Below are positions 1 through 12,089 of a stretch of 16,926 bases of DNA, piece by piece. Position numbers and translations under genes: made by a program. This DNA is from Podochytrium sp. JEL0797 (Eukaryota > Chytridiomycota > Chytridiomycetes > Chytridiales > Chytriomycetaceae): positions 1 to 16,926 of the forward strand of contig JADGJG010000536.1 in assembly GCA_027596195.1 (NCBI GenBank), given 5' to 3'. The notes under the pieces were generated by a model. The model made no database searches. It was given only the letters and a program-made list of their open reading frames with translations, and was not told where the DNA came from. Position 1 is the stretch's first letter; every line of letters starts with the position of its first letter.

Positions 1-380
1 CGGCCCCTGAGGGGCCTGGGCTGGCGGCGTTGAGCTGGGTGGGGGGGTGGGGGGGGGTGGGGGTGGCCTGGCAGGCGGAGGAACGCTGTCAGCCGTCAAA
101 CACACGCAATTGTTGATCCCCAGCTGGCAAAAGTTTTGGCCGTTTTGCGTCTGCCCACAGTAAGTCTGCCAGTTGATCTGAGTGTTCTGAAACGGAGTAG
201 AAGAGGTGCAAATAAATCCATCAAGGCATCCAGTGCTAAAAAAAAGCAACGCGTCAATATCCCCGGTTTGATAGGTCGAGAAAACACACGGAACCTGGTG
301 GCTGGTTCGCGAGCAGCGTGGCGCGTTGGAGCCGCGCTAGCCATGGAAACCAACGCGATGATGCTGAGAAGAGGATTCAT
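1..380 (-). CDS. Secreted cysteine-rich protein with proline-rich linker (5' part, runs off left edge)
   Basis: The ATG at 380 opens a signal peptide: an N-terminal hydrophobic stretch (MNPLLSIIALVSMASA) followed by APTRHAAREPAT. I place an intron at 294-236 (59 nt; donor AG|GTTCCG, branch-like TTGAC, eight T then AG). It brings exon 1 (380-295, 28 codons plus 2 nt) into a frame that stays open from 235 to base 1. Exon 2 encodes six Cys in about 45 residues (TGCLDGFIC, TYCGQ, NFCQLG, NCVC), then a Pro/Ser/Thr/Ala linker ending in APQGP at the edge. This layout (secretion signal, small Cys-rich module, Pro-rich linker) is typical of modular secreted fungal proteins such as wall-binding or carbohydrate-active enzymes; the following domain is outside the window, so function is unknown. 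Unspliced reading gives a stop soon after, so the model depends on the splice. The donor is weaker than others here; a rival donor at 289 (GTGTGT) leaves the Cys-rich frame out of phase. Divergent to the GST. Confidence 0.6.
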
Positions 381-593
381 CTGCTTTTGATTGTTGACTG
401 ATTTTTGTTTGTTTGTTTTGCAGTCGAGTTCTTCCCTGGAGACAAAACAAGAACGGGCTGAGTATGACAGCCTGAATTATATACGAAAATGGTGATTGGT
501 GATTGGGCAACTCTTTTCGTAAATAATATCTTCAAAGAGGTTTGAAACGCGTTTTTTTTATGTCTTTTTCACGCATTCGAAATCACGCCCAAA
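381..593. promoter_or_regulatory. Divergent intergenic region between the secreted-protein gene and the GST
   Basis: This 213-bp interval lies between the two outward-facing start codons and must hold both promoters. It contains a T-rich run with repeated TTTG around 402-420 and an AT-rich stretch (TTATATACG) near 478-486, which could serve either gene. No specific binding site can be assigned by eye. Confidence 0.4.
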
Positions 594-1364
594 ATGACCA
601 CCGTCGAGTTTTTTGATATCCTGAGCACAAGAGGTAGCGACTGCGCGTTCCATCCAATCTCCTGCTGATTAAAGAACCCCACAGGAAACGTGTCGTGGTC
701 GCCATTCTCGTCCCGCACCCGCATGGCCCTGAACTACAAGCGCATCCCCCACAAGACTACTTACCTGTCCCTCCCAGACATTCCCGCGAGCCATGAGTTG
801 CACAATATCCCCGCGAATGCTACCGGAAGAGCCTTCACCTGCCCTGCCATCAACCACCCCGCTGCCAATGTTGCCTTGCAAGACTCGCTCCCCATCGCCA
901 AATACCTCGAATCCACCTTCACAGGGACAGAACATCCACCCCTCTTCCCCCCCGGCGCCATGGCATTGAGCGTCGTCATGCAAAATGTGTTTCAAACGCG
1001 CTTGATCCCCCACCTCTTGAAAGTCCTGGTCCCCCAAATCCCCGCCATGTTGGACCCCAAGGCGCAAGAGTACTTTATCCGTACAAGAACCGAGTTCTTC
1101 GGCCCACTCGATCAGATGTGTAAAGACCCCGAAGCCGAGTGGGCGTTGTTGGGGAAAGAAATGAAAGTGTTTGGGGATATGCTAGTTGCGAGTGGAGGTC
1201 CCTTTTTGATGGGAGAGGAGCCTTGTTATGCGGACTTTATTTTGGTGGGAATCTTTGTGTGGATTCGCGCGGCGAATCCAAAGGACTGTGACCGCGTGGT
1301 TGCCATGGGCGAGAATCAGTGTTTTGTGAAGATTTTGGCAGGATGTGAGAAATGGTTGGTCTGA
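594..1364 (+). CDS. Glutathione S-transferase, fungal soluble type (2 exons, 239 aa)
   Basis: Exon 1 is 594-633 and exon 2 is 685-1364; the 51-nt intron 634-684 starts GTAGCG and ends CCCCACAG, and splicing gives an open 240-codon frame. The protein starts MTTVEFFDILSTRG and continues with SWSPFSSRTRMALNYKRIP and then YLSLPDI. That is the N-terminal thioredoxin-fold half of fungal GSTs, where the Ser-rich turn replaces the catalytic Tyr or Cys. LQDSLPIAKYLE (about residues 82-93) is the conserved glutathione-contact turn with the DS pair. The C-terminal half is helical, with a late PCYADFILVG segment matching the conserved N-capping helix of the all-alpha domain. Length is normal for the family. 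Family role: conjugation of glutathione to electrophiles or ether-bond cleavage in the cytosol; the substrate cannot be read from sequence. It is the first intact gene left of the ABCC transporter, with two broken gene remnants between them. Confidence 0.9.
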
Positions 1365-1401
1365 CTGCACGCGCTTTTCGAAATGAGAAATATGGCTTTT
1401 G

Positions 1402-1682
1402 TTATTGATTCAAATACGTTTTTTGGGGTTTGAGGGCTGTGGAGATCGGCGGGCTAAAGATTTTTTTGTCTTGGCACCAAGCATGCACATCAAGCGACCG
1501 AGAAACAACCACTGCCACATTGATAGACTTCTGGAAACCGCATAACGGAACCGCAACATTACCAGTACGCGTATTCTTCCGCACCCGAATTTGTAGTCCA
1601 AGGTTTGAAACCCGATCGAAATCAAAACATCGATATCAGTGACAACAGGCCGATTCAAATTTTGCGTCGTATTTATTCTCAT
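1402..1682 (-). pseudogene. Frameshifted fragment resembling the C-terminal part of an HXXXD-type acyltransferase
   Basis: On the minus strand, one frame reads GFQTLDYKFGCGRIR (about 1600-1550). The adjacent frame continues GNVAVPLCGFQKSINVAVVV and on to a stop at 1402. Joined across a frameshift near 1560, this resembles the C-terminal stretch of the HXXXD/BAHD acyltransferase superfamily, where a D-F-G-W/C-G motif is followed some 20-30 residues later by a beta strand of the form G.-.-V.V.V. There is no start codon, no catalytic HXXXD motif and no upstream continuation past about 1690, where the sequence becomes AT-rich. The fragment is short and the family match is from motif memory only, so this is a weak call; it may be an unrelated remnant. 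It is convergent with the GST, 37 bp beyond the GST stop. Confidence 0.3.
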
Positions 1683-1792
1683 GCGCTAAAAAAATGAGAG
1701 ATGCGCGAGATTTCCCATTAATATTTTCAATTTTTTTTAATTTTGGAAAAAAAATCAAAAAAATCAATCAAATAGTAAAAGAATCAAGGAAC

Positions 1793-2446
1793 TCAGGGAA
1801 ACAGAGACAGATCAGTGAAAAAGACGCCGCCAACAATCCCTTTCCATTCGTCAAACGCGCTCAAACGTTGCATTGATCGATCGAGCTTCCCCTGCCCATC
1901 CGCTGCATTACGGTTTCGGCAACTGAGCTCCCGCACAAGTCCACGTTGGCCAGTGGAAGAACCACCGCGAGACTGGAAGCATCCACGGGATCGCACTCGA
2001 GAATTTTGATGGCCAGTTTGCATACCCTTCCTTCTCTTTCACTGGGGGTTGAGTAGGAGGAGGGTTTGGATTACCTGTTTGTCATGATCCGATCAGTTTT
2101 TCCTCTGCTCTGTGTAACAAAAAGAAAACAGAAGGGAATTTGGTTCGCGCGTTTGCAAGACTCACAGAAAAAAAGAACACTCACCAGCCGGGTACTTTTC
2201 ATACACCGCAGAAATCAGCGTCCTCATCAACTCGGTTCCGGAACGCGGGCAAGGATCCTCTTCAAATATCCCGCAACAATGTTGTTTACGGGAGAAAGTG
2301 GTCTGGGCTGACCTCCCTTGGCGATTTTGGGCCCCGAGAAGCGTGCAAACAACCGCTTGAAAAATCCAGTTCCCTTTTTCGATTTTCCTTTTCTCAAAAA
2401 CTCTCTCACTTGTAAAGCGACGTGTAGAACAGTTCCTCCTCTTCAC
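1793..2446 (-). pseudogene. Unknown-family pseudogene, copy A
   Basis: Three stretches match other copies in this window. Upstream part: PLSPVNNIVAGYLKRILARV (about 2310-2235), then in another frame ELMRTLISAVYEKYPAG (about 2232-2183). A donor GTGAGT follows at about 2182 and an acceptor near 2110 (GTTACACAG). The next exon begins EQRKN, meets an in-frame TGA, continues SDHDKQVIQTLLLLNPQ and meets a second TGA. A third stretch, CKLAIKILECDPVDASSLAV, matches copy B closely. An 8-nt deletion relative to copy B (near 1862) then shifts the final block (SAFDEWKGIVGGVFFTDLSL) out of frame. With at least two stops and two frame changes it cannot make the ancestral protein. The family itself I do not recognise: it looks intracellular and helical, with no signal peptide or membrane segment. 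It sits directly downstream of the ABCC gene on the same strand. Confidence 0.65.
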
Positions 2447-2628
2447 TAACAGCTAGTTGTTGAACAATGAATTAATTCATAGCCGTAAATGAGATAGGAG
2501 GGCGGCGTTTTTTTTCTCCAAAATTCTACATTTCGCGCATTCCTTCTCCAAAAAAACTATTATTAGTGGGTCTCAGTCCTTAAGCATTTACTCAAATAAA
2601 AAACGTCACAAATGACAAAATAAAAAAT
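2447..2628. other. AT-rich spacer holding the 3' flank of the ABCC gene
   Basis: This 182-bp gap lies downstream of the transporter stop. It is AT-rich with several T-runs in the transcribed direction. No exact AATAAA is seen on the minus strand and no coding signal is visible. Confidence 0.4.
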
Positions 2629-7748
<5,120 letters not shown>

Positions 7749-8204
7749 TTCGTGATGGATTTGAATTGAAATTTGTGGCAAAAAAAAATTTTTTTTGAGA
7801 TCCAATTCAAATCGCAAAATCAAATCGGAAATCAAATCAAGGGAGGTGATCCAGAAGGCGGAAGAGGATTGGAAGAGGATCCCGGAGGAGATTCGAACAC
7901 ACCCAACCTTTCTTCATCAAGGGCTTTTTGAAGGAAGTGAAAGAGAGAAAAAATAATAATTTCTCACGAAGAGATGGTTGGGAGAAACAAGAACAAGAAT
8001 GTTAAAATGGCGATATAACCATTTATTATTTTGATGTCTAGGCAAAGTGTGGGGCAGCCAGCGGGTGGCTGTTGAGGCTGGCGGTGCGCATCGAATTTCG
8101 GACGCTGAGTGGACGTTTGCTTTTCATCGCGATGACGAAATTGAAGGCGACTGCCGAGCTGCAGCAAAACAGTTCAACGACGCAACAGACTACCCTTTCT
8201 TTAT
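7749..8204. promoter_or_regulatory. ABCC promoter region and ACAD8 3' flank
   Basis: The interval holds the 5' flank of the transporter and the 3' flank of the ACAD8-like gene, both on the minus strand. Immediately 5' of the transporter start is an A/T block (7780-7797 on the plus strand), expected to be its 5'UTR or core promoter. Open frames at 8047-8310 are not conserved with anything I recognise. Confidence 0.4.
8022..8027 (-). terminator. Probable polyadenylation signal AATAAA of the ACAD8-like gene
   Basis: TTTATT on the plus strand reads AATAAA on the minus strand, 178 nt beyond the ACAD8-like stop codon. This is the canonical hexamer at a plausible distance; fungal genes do not always need it. 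Confidence 0.4.
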
Positions 8205-9692
8205 TCACTCCTTCAAAATCTCTCTCGCAACAATCATCCGCATCACCTCATTCGTCCCCTCCAGAATCCGATTCACTCTCAAATCACGCATGTACTGTCC
8301 CACAGGGTAATCATTGAGGTACCCATATCCACCATGGATTTGAATCGCCTCGTCCGTGATTTTGAAGCACTCTTCAGTCGCAAACGCCTTGGCCATGGCA
8401 CACGCCGCTGCAGCGTTCACGTCACCCGAATCAATGGCTCGAGCCGCGTTGCGGACCATCAATCGAGAGGCTGTGAGTTTCATGGCCATTTCAGAGAGTT
8501 TGAATTGCACGTTCTGAGAAGGGAATCATGGGAGGATCGTACTGAGTTAGCAAAAGGCGGCAGATCCAAGGAGAGACGAATGTGATTTAAAATACCTGGA
8601 AGCTCGACAAGGGACTTCCAAATTGCTTGCGAACGCCAACATGGTCCACGGCAGCTTGGAGCGCGCTCTGAGCTCCTCCCAGAGACGTGGACGCAATGTT
8701 CACGCGTCCTCCATTGAGACCCTTCATCGCGTACGTGAATCCTTTGCCTTCTTCACCAACAATGTTTGTGATGGGAACTCGGACGTCCTCGAAGGTGATG
8801 ACTGTATGCAAGCGTTTCAGAAAACGGCGAAAACGCGTCGGGCACCCAAAAACACTCCTACCTCGAGTCGGCTGACACTTCCATCCAATCTTGTCCTCAT
8901 TTTTTCCAAACGACAACCCAGGGGTTCCCTTCTCGACCAACACGCTCGTGATTCCTTTGGCTCCCGGTCCTCCCGTCCGCACCATCACGAGGTACAAGTC
9001 AGACGCACCCGCTCCAGAAATGAACGCTTTCGATCCGTTGATAACCAAGTGGTCGCCTTCTCTCTTGGCAGTTGTTTGGAGGGACGCCGCGTCAGAGCCG
9101 GAAGCAGGTTCCGTCAGACAGTACGACGCTAGGAGATCCATGGAGGCCAACTGCGGCATGTATTTCTCTCTCAACTCGTTGCTCCCGAAAGAATCAATCA
9201 TCCAGGCCACCCTGTCAGGAAGAATTTAGCCCGGAATCCAAACAAAAAAACGCGTTCCCAACACATACATGTTGTGGATCGAAATAAAAGCCGTTGTCGG
9301 CACACATCCCCCAGACATGGCTTCAAAGATAATAGACGCATCAATTCGCTTCATTCCGGTGCCTCCGAATTCGTCGGAACAGTAGATGGCGCCAAAGCCC
9401 AGCTCGGCGGCCTTCTTCATTGTCTCGACGGGAAAGAAGGACGTCTCGTCCCAGGTGCGCATGTTGGGCGCAAGCTCGGCATCTGCAAAGCGTTTGGCCA
9501 GGTCGTAGATTTCGACTTCTTCCTCTGAGAGACCGTCCTTGGCTGCGTTTAAGGGCGTTAATTTTCAACCTGAGGATGTGGTTCCTTACGATTCACAACG
9601 GAGGTCAGAAGAGAGCGTCGGGGAATCGCATTCGACACTGGGACAAAGGTCTTGGCGACCGAGCGGCGGAGAAGGGCCGTGCGTGCAAACAT
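8205..9692 (-). CDS. Isobutyryl-CoA dehydrogenase, mitochondrial (ACAD8-like), 5 exons, 413 aa
   Basis: Exons: 9692-9590, 9542-9269, 9211-8862, 8801-8596, 8513-8205 (1242 nt, 414 codons with stop); introns are 47, 57, 60 and 82 nt with GT-AG ends. The first 30 or so residues ([17 protein letters not shown]) are Arg/Ala/Ser-rich without acids, a matrix-targeting presequence. The mature enzyme is an FAD-dependent acyl-CoA dehydrogenase: signature [13 protein letters not shown], then [20 protein letters not shown], and near the C-terminus [18 protein letters not shown] and [10 protein letters not shown] with the Glu expected as catalytic base. The GGPGAKGI and [10 protein letters not shown] stretches and the HGGYGYL.DY end fit ACAD8 (valine pathway) better than short- or medium-chain enzymes as I recall them; branched-chain relatives remain possible. 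Role: oxidation of isobutyryl-CoA to methacrylyl-CoA in the matrix, electrons to ETF. I chose the start at 9692 because it opens the presequence; the frame runs upstream to 9848 without matching the family. Divergent to the lipoyl transferase gene. Confidence 0.93.
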
Positions 9693-10049
9693 GCTCGTTT
9701 TCGGATCGTTTTTTCGTAAGTGGAATCGCCACCGGTTCCGACCTTCGATTCCGGCATCTCCCGATTTCGCCGAGAACTCTTCGTCCGAAACAATGCCCCT
9801 CTTTCTCAGCACTTTTGCTTGACATTCCTGGCTAGGATCTGACATCACGCGTTATGGCCTTTTCCACTACTCGTTGTTGGGCACGATCCAGAGGTTGGAA
9901 TTTGTCCGTAATTCTCTTCAAAACTCGCAGCTCAATCATCCGCCCTTCGTAGGCGCGATTCCGAAGTGAATATACTGCGATGAGACCCCATTCAGCCAAA
10001 GGGTAGATGAGCATTCAGCCTTATCCGAAACAAAAAAAGAAGATTAAAA
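9693..10049. promoter_or_regulatory. Shared divergent promoter interval of ACAD8-like gene and lipB
   Basis: The two mitochondrial-enzyme genes fire outward from this 357-bp interval, so it must contain both promoters unless a small gene lies within it (see 9832-10014). An A-rich run (AAAAAAAGAAGATTAAAA) lies just before the lipB start. No named binding site is assigned. Confidence 0.45.
9832..10014 (-). CDS. Small unrecognised ORF between two divergent genes (60 aa)
   Basis: The ORF starts MLIYPLAEWGLIAVYSLRNR and continues with a charged, amphipathic helix-like stretch (RMIELRVLKRITDKFQ, then RAQQRVVEKAITRD) to a TAG at 9832. The composition looks like real protein rather than shadow translation: hydrophobic start, then regular heptad-like charges. 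It could be a separate small gene, the last exon of one, or a chance frame in the ACAD8 leader, since it is on the same strand and ends 139 bp upstream of the ACAD8 start. I do not recognise a family. Confidence 0.3.
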   Translation of the reverse strand: MLIYPLAEWGLIAVYSLRNRAYEGRMIELRVLKRITDKFQPLDRAQQRVVEKAITRDVRS

Positions 10050-10971
10050 ATGGCATTGATCAGCTTCCACCGTTGCCAGCCACTCGTTCCTTACTCGCTG
10101 GGTCTTCAACTGCAACAGAAACTGGTCCAGCGACGCCTGGCGAACCCAACCCAACCCAACCTGCTGCTCCTTCTCCAACACACCCCCGTCTTCACTGCCG
10201 GCCGACGACTAAAGGGCTCTGCCTCTGCAGACGAAGCCGCCCGCATCAAAGCAAGTAAATAAGCACCCCATACGTTTGCATCCATACCCTTCAGCATCAG
10301 TAACCCTTCTCAAACCGTTCAGAAACCGGATTGACCATGTTCGAAACCGCCCGTGGCGGCCAAACCACGTTCCACGGACCAGGACAGCTCGTCGGATACC
10401 CGATCCTCGATCTGCGAACAATCCATCAGCTGAATCCAAGCACCGGTGTGAAGGAGCAACGACACGCGCCTGGAACCACGGTGCGCGGGTTCGTGGACGG
10501 ACTAGAAGAGGCCGTTATCCGTGCGTGCGGTGAATTCGGCATCACTGCGAAACGGACAGAGAATACAGGAGTATGGGCAAGCGAGGACCGAAAAGTGGCT
10601 GCATTGGGTGAGTGTTTGCTTACCAGAGACAGCGCCCACGGGACATCCTTATCGAAACAATCTCAGGTGTCCAAGTATCAAGATACATCACCTCCCATGG
10701 ATTCGCACTCAACTGCAACGTTGATTTGAGCTGTTTCGACGCGATTATTCCGTGCGGGTTGGTTGACAAGCAAGCGACTTCGTTGAGTCACGAGTTGAAA
10801 CTGCGGAATGGGCCTACGGCTCCCGAAATTACGGTTGATATGGCCATTCCGGCCGTAACGAAAGGATTCATGGAAGCGTTTGATGTGGAGATGATACCGT
10901 TGAGTGATTTGGACCCTGGTTTGGCGCAGGAGATTGACGAGTTGTTGCTCTCCGCAGAAGCAAAAGAATAA
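10050..10971 (+). CDS. lipB: Lipoyl(octanoyl) transferase (LipB/LIP2), 3 exons, 264 aa
   Basis: Exons: 10050-10254, 10323-10607, 10667-10971; introns of 68 nt (GTAAAT...TTCAG) and 59 nt (GTGAGT...CTCAG) close to a 265-codon frame ending in TAA. The enzyme transfers octanoyl from acyl carrier protein to a lipoyl-domain lysine, the first step of lipoate synthesis, in fungal mitochondria. Family motifs in order: LLLQHTPVFTAGRR (about 40-53), RGGQTTFHGPGQLVGYPILD (about 80-99), a GVWASEDRKVAALG.QVSRYI block (about 155-170) with the catalytic Lys, HGFALNCNVDL, and IPCGLVD (about 197) with the catalytic Cys. Both catalytic residues are present. The conserved domain begins within about 12 residues of the chosen ATG, so the targeting presequence is very short or an upstream exon is missed. 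A decayed copy of its last exon lies at 13921-14085. Confidence 0.95.
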
Positions 10972-11121
10972 AACAAACCGACGGCTGCATACATGATTCA
11001 TTTCCATTACGACGTGAGTTGGGCGTAATCAGTTCACCCTCTTCCTGGCACAGTATAGCAGAACTCTTTCCCCCATATTGATCACAATAAACGGAATATT
11101 TAAAGATTTTTAAATTTACTT
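10972..11121. other. lipB 3' flank
   Basis: This 150-bp region follows the lipB stop and is AT-rich towards its end (ATATTTAAAGATTTTTAAAT near 11096-11115). It holds a polyadenylation hexamer and no coding signal. Confidence 0.45.
11086..11091 (+). terminator. Probable polyadenylation signal AATAAA of lipB
   Basis: AATAAA occurs 115 nt after the lipB stop codon, in an AT-rich tail. Position and sequence suit a fungal 3' end signal. Confidence 0.5.
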
Positions 11122-11215
11122 ATGCATGGTCTCGACCACTGAACTACCACACGAGTCCACGCTTGTCAATGGGAGTACCACTTTCGTCCCCCTCGTCCAT
11201 AGTTTGACTGATGGA
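11122..11215 (-). pseudogene. Unknown-family fragment, copy D
   Basis: On the minus strand, in one frame, this reads VVLPLTSVDSCGSSVVETM, a close match to AVVLPLANVDLCGSSVAETV in copy A (about 1960-1905). The match spans only some 70 nt clearly, fading upstream to about 11215. It is all that remains of the family in the first duplication unit, placed between lipB and the ABC remnant exactly where copies B and C stand in the second unit. Confidence 0.6.
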
Positions 11216-11373
11216 TGAGCCAATCAAAGGAAGAAAAAAAGATTCTGAATTTTTTGCTTTGTTCCTAGTCACTTCCGAGCTGTTCGCGTAATTCGTTCCC
11301 CACAATTTCTTGGTTATAGCGTCGTTCCCTGCTCTGGAGTGAGAAAACTTAAAAACTCGCCCCACTTCTTCAG

Positions 11374-11580
11374 ACTTCTCTCCCCGAATACGAAACCTTC
11401 AGTTTCTGGTACAATCCGGAAATCGTGGAAATAAACTTGTTTGTGCGTGATTTCTTTTGTTGTGTCGCGTTGGCAGGCAAATCGGATGGACTGAACAAAG
11501 TCGCTTCAGCTATACTCGGGAGTGTGTTTGGGATCAGTCATATTAAGAGGAATGTAAAGGAAGCTCACAGTAGACACTAA
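11374..11580 (+). CDS. Possible orphan terminal exon (69 codons) of unknown gene
   Basis: After a pyrimidine-rich CCCCACTTCTTCAG acceptor, the frame from 11374 is open to TAA at 11578-11580. It reads TSLPEYETFSFWYNPEIVEI, then NLFVRDFFCCVALAGK, KVASAILGSVFGISHIK and HSRH. The composition is strongly protein-like, although there is no ATG. A possible preceding exon ends at about 11337 (donor GTGAGA) with frame ...FLGYSVVPCSG; the implied intron of about 36 nt would be shorter than any other here. No family recognised. It may be a real short gene or the 3' end of another decayed one. Confidence 0.35.
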   Translation, partial: TSLPEYETFSFWYNPEIVEINLFVRDFFCCVALAGKSDGLNKVASAILGSVFGISHIKRNVKEAHSRH

Positions 11581-11794
11581 GTACTAGTGGAGGAAGATTG
11601 GACTTGGATTGTCGCGTGGATCGACATGTTTGATTTTTGGGAAATGAATAATGGAAAGGTTATATTTTTTATGCACCCTATGAGATGTTGGGGTTATTTA
11701 AATTGTAATGAATTCGTAGGCAAATAGATAACAGTTGAGGAAGAAGCGGGAGAAGTGAAAGAACCTTTCGGAGTCGGTGCAACAAAGGCAAATA

Positions 11795-12020
11795 GTGTCA
11801 TAACGGGATCGGTGGGTCAACGAATTAGCGTGTTTGGCGCAAGTGATGGTCAAGAAACCAATCGCGTGGTCCTCCTTCTGAAACCATCGTCTGAAAACCA
11901 CTTTCGATCACGAAACCGCAGTCTTGTGATGAATGATTTGGCTGGTGGTCGAAGTAGATTCTCCTGGTGTGTTGCTGGACGGCAAGAATTCCAAGTTTTC
12001 GCAAGATGGGGGGAGAGGGG
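11795..12020 (+). pseudogene. ABC transporter C-terminal remnant 1
   Basis: The plus strand here matches the NBD2 end of the intact ABCC gene. TCGGTGGGTCAACGAATTAG and the following GTTTGGCGCAAGTGATGGTC correspond to the signature region (SVGQRQLVCLARAMVKKP) with a 2-nt loss that breaks the frame. After AAGAAACC the copy jumps to the H-loop region, losing Walker B and two intron positions. Further on VEVDSPGVLLDGKNSKFSQ matches AEYDAPGVLLADENSKFSQ. A long frame at 11755-12258 crosses it but is not the ABC frame. It converges tail-to-tail on the P450 stop at 12090. Confidence 0.8.
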
Positions 12021-12089
12021 GGCAGGGACACAAGCAAAAAACAAAACCCCAGCGGTTGGGTTTCTCATATATTCAAAAACATCCACATT

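Noticed and set aside
136..390. 84-codon plus-strand ORF
   Set aside because: It is antisense to the signal-peptide gene and lacks motifs.
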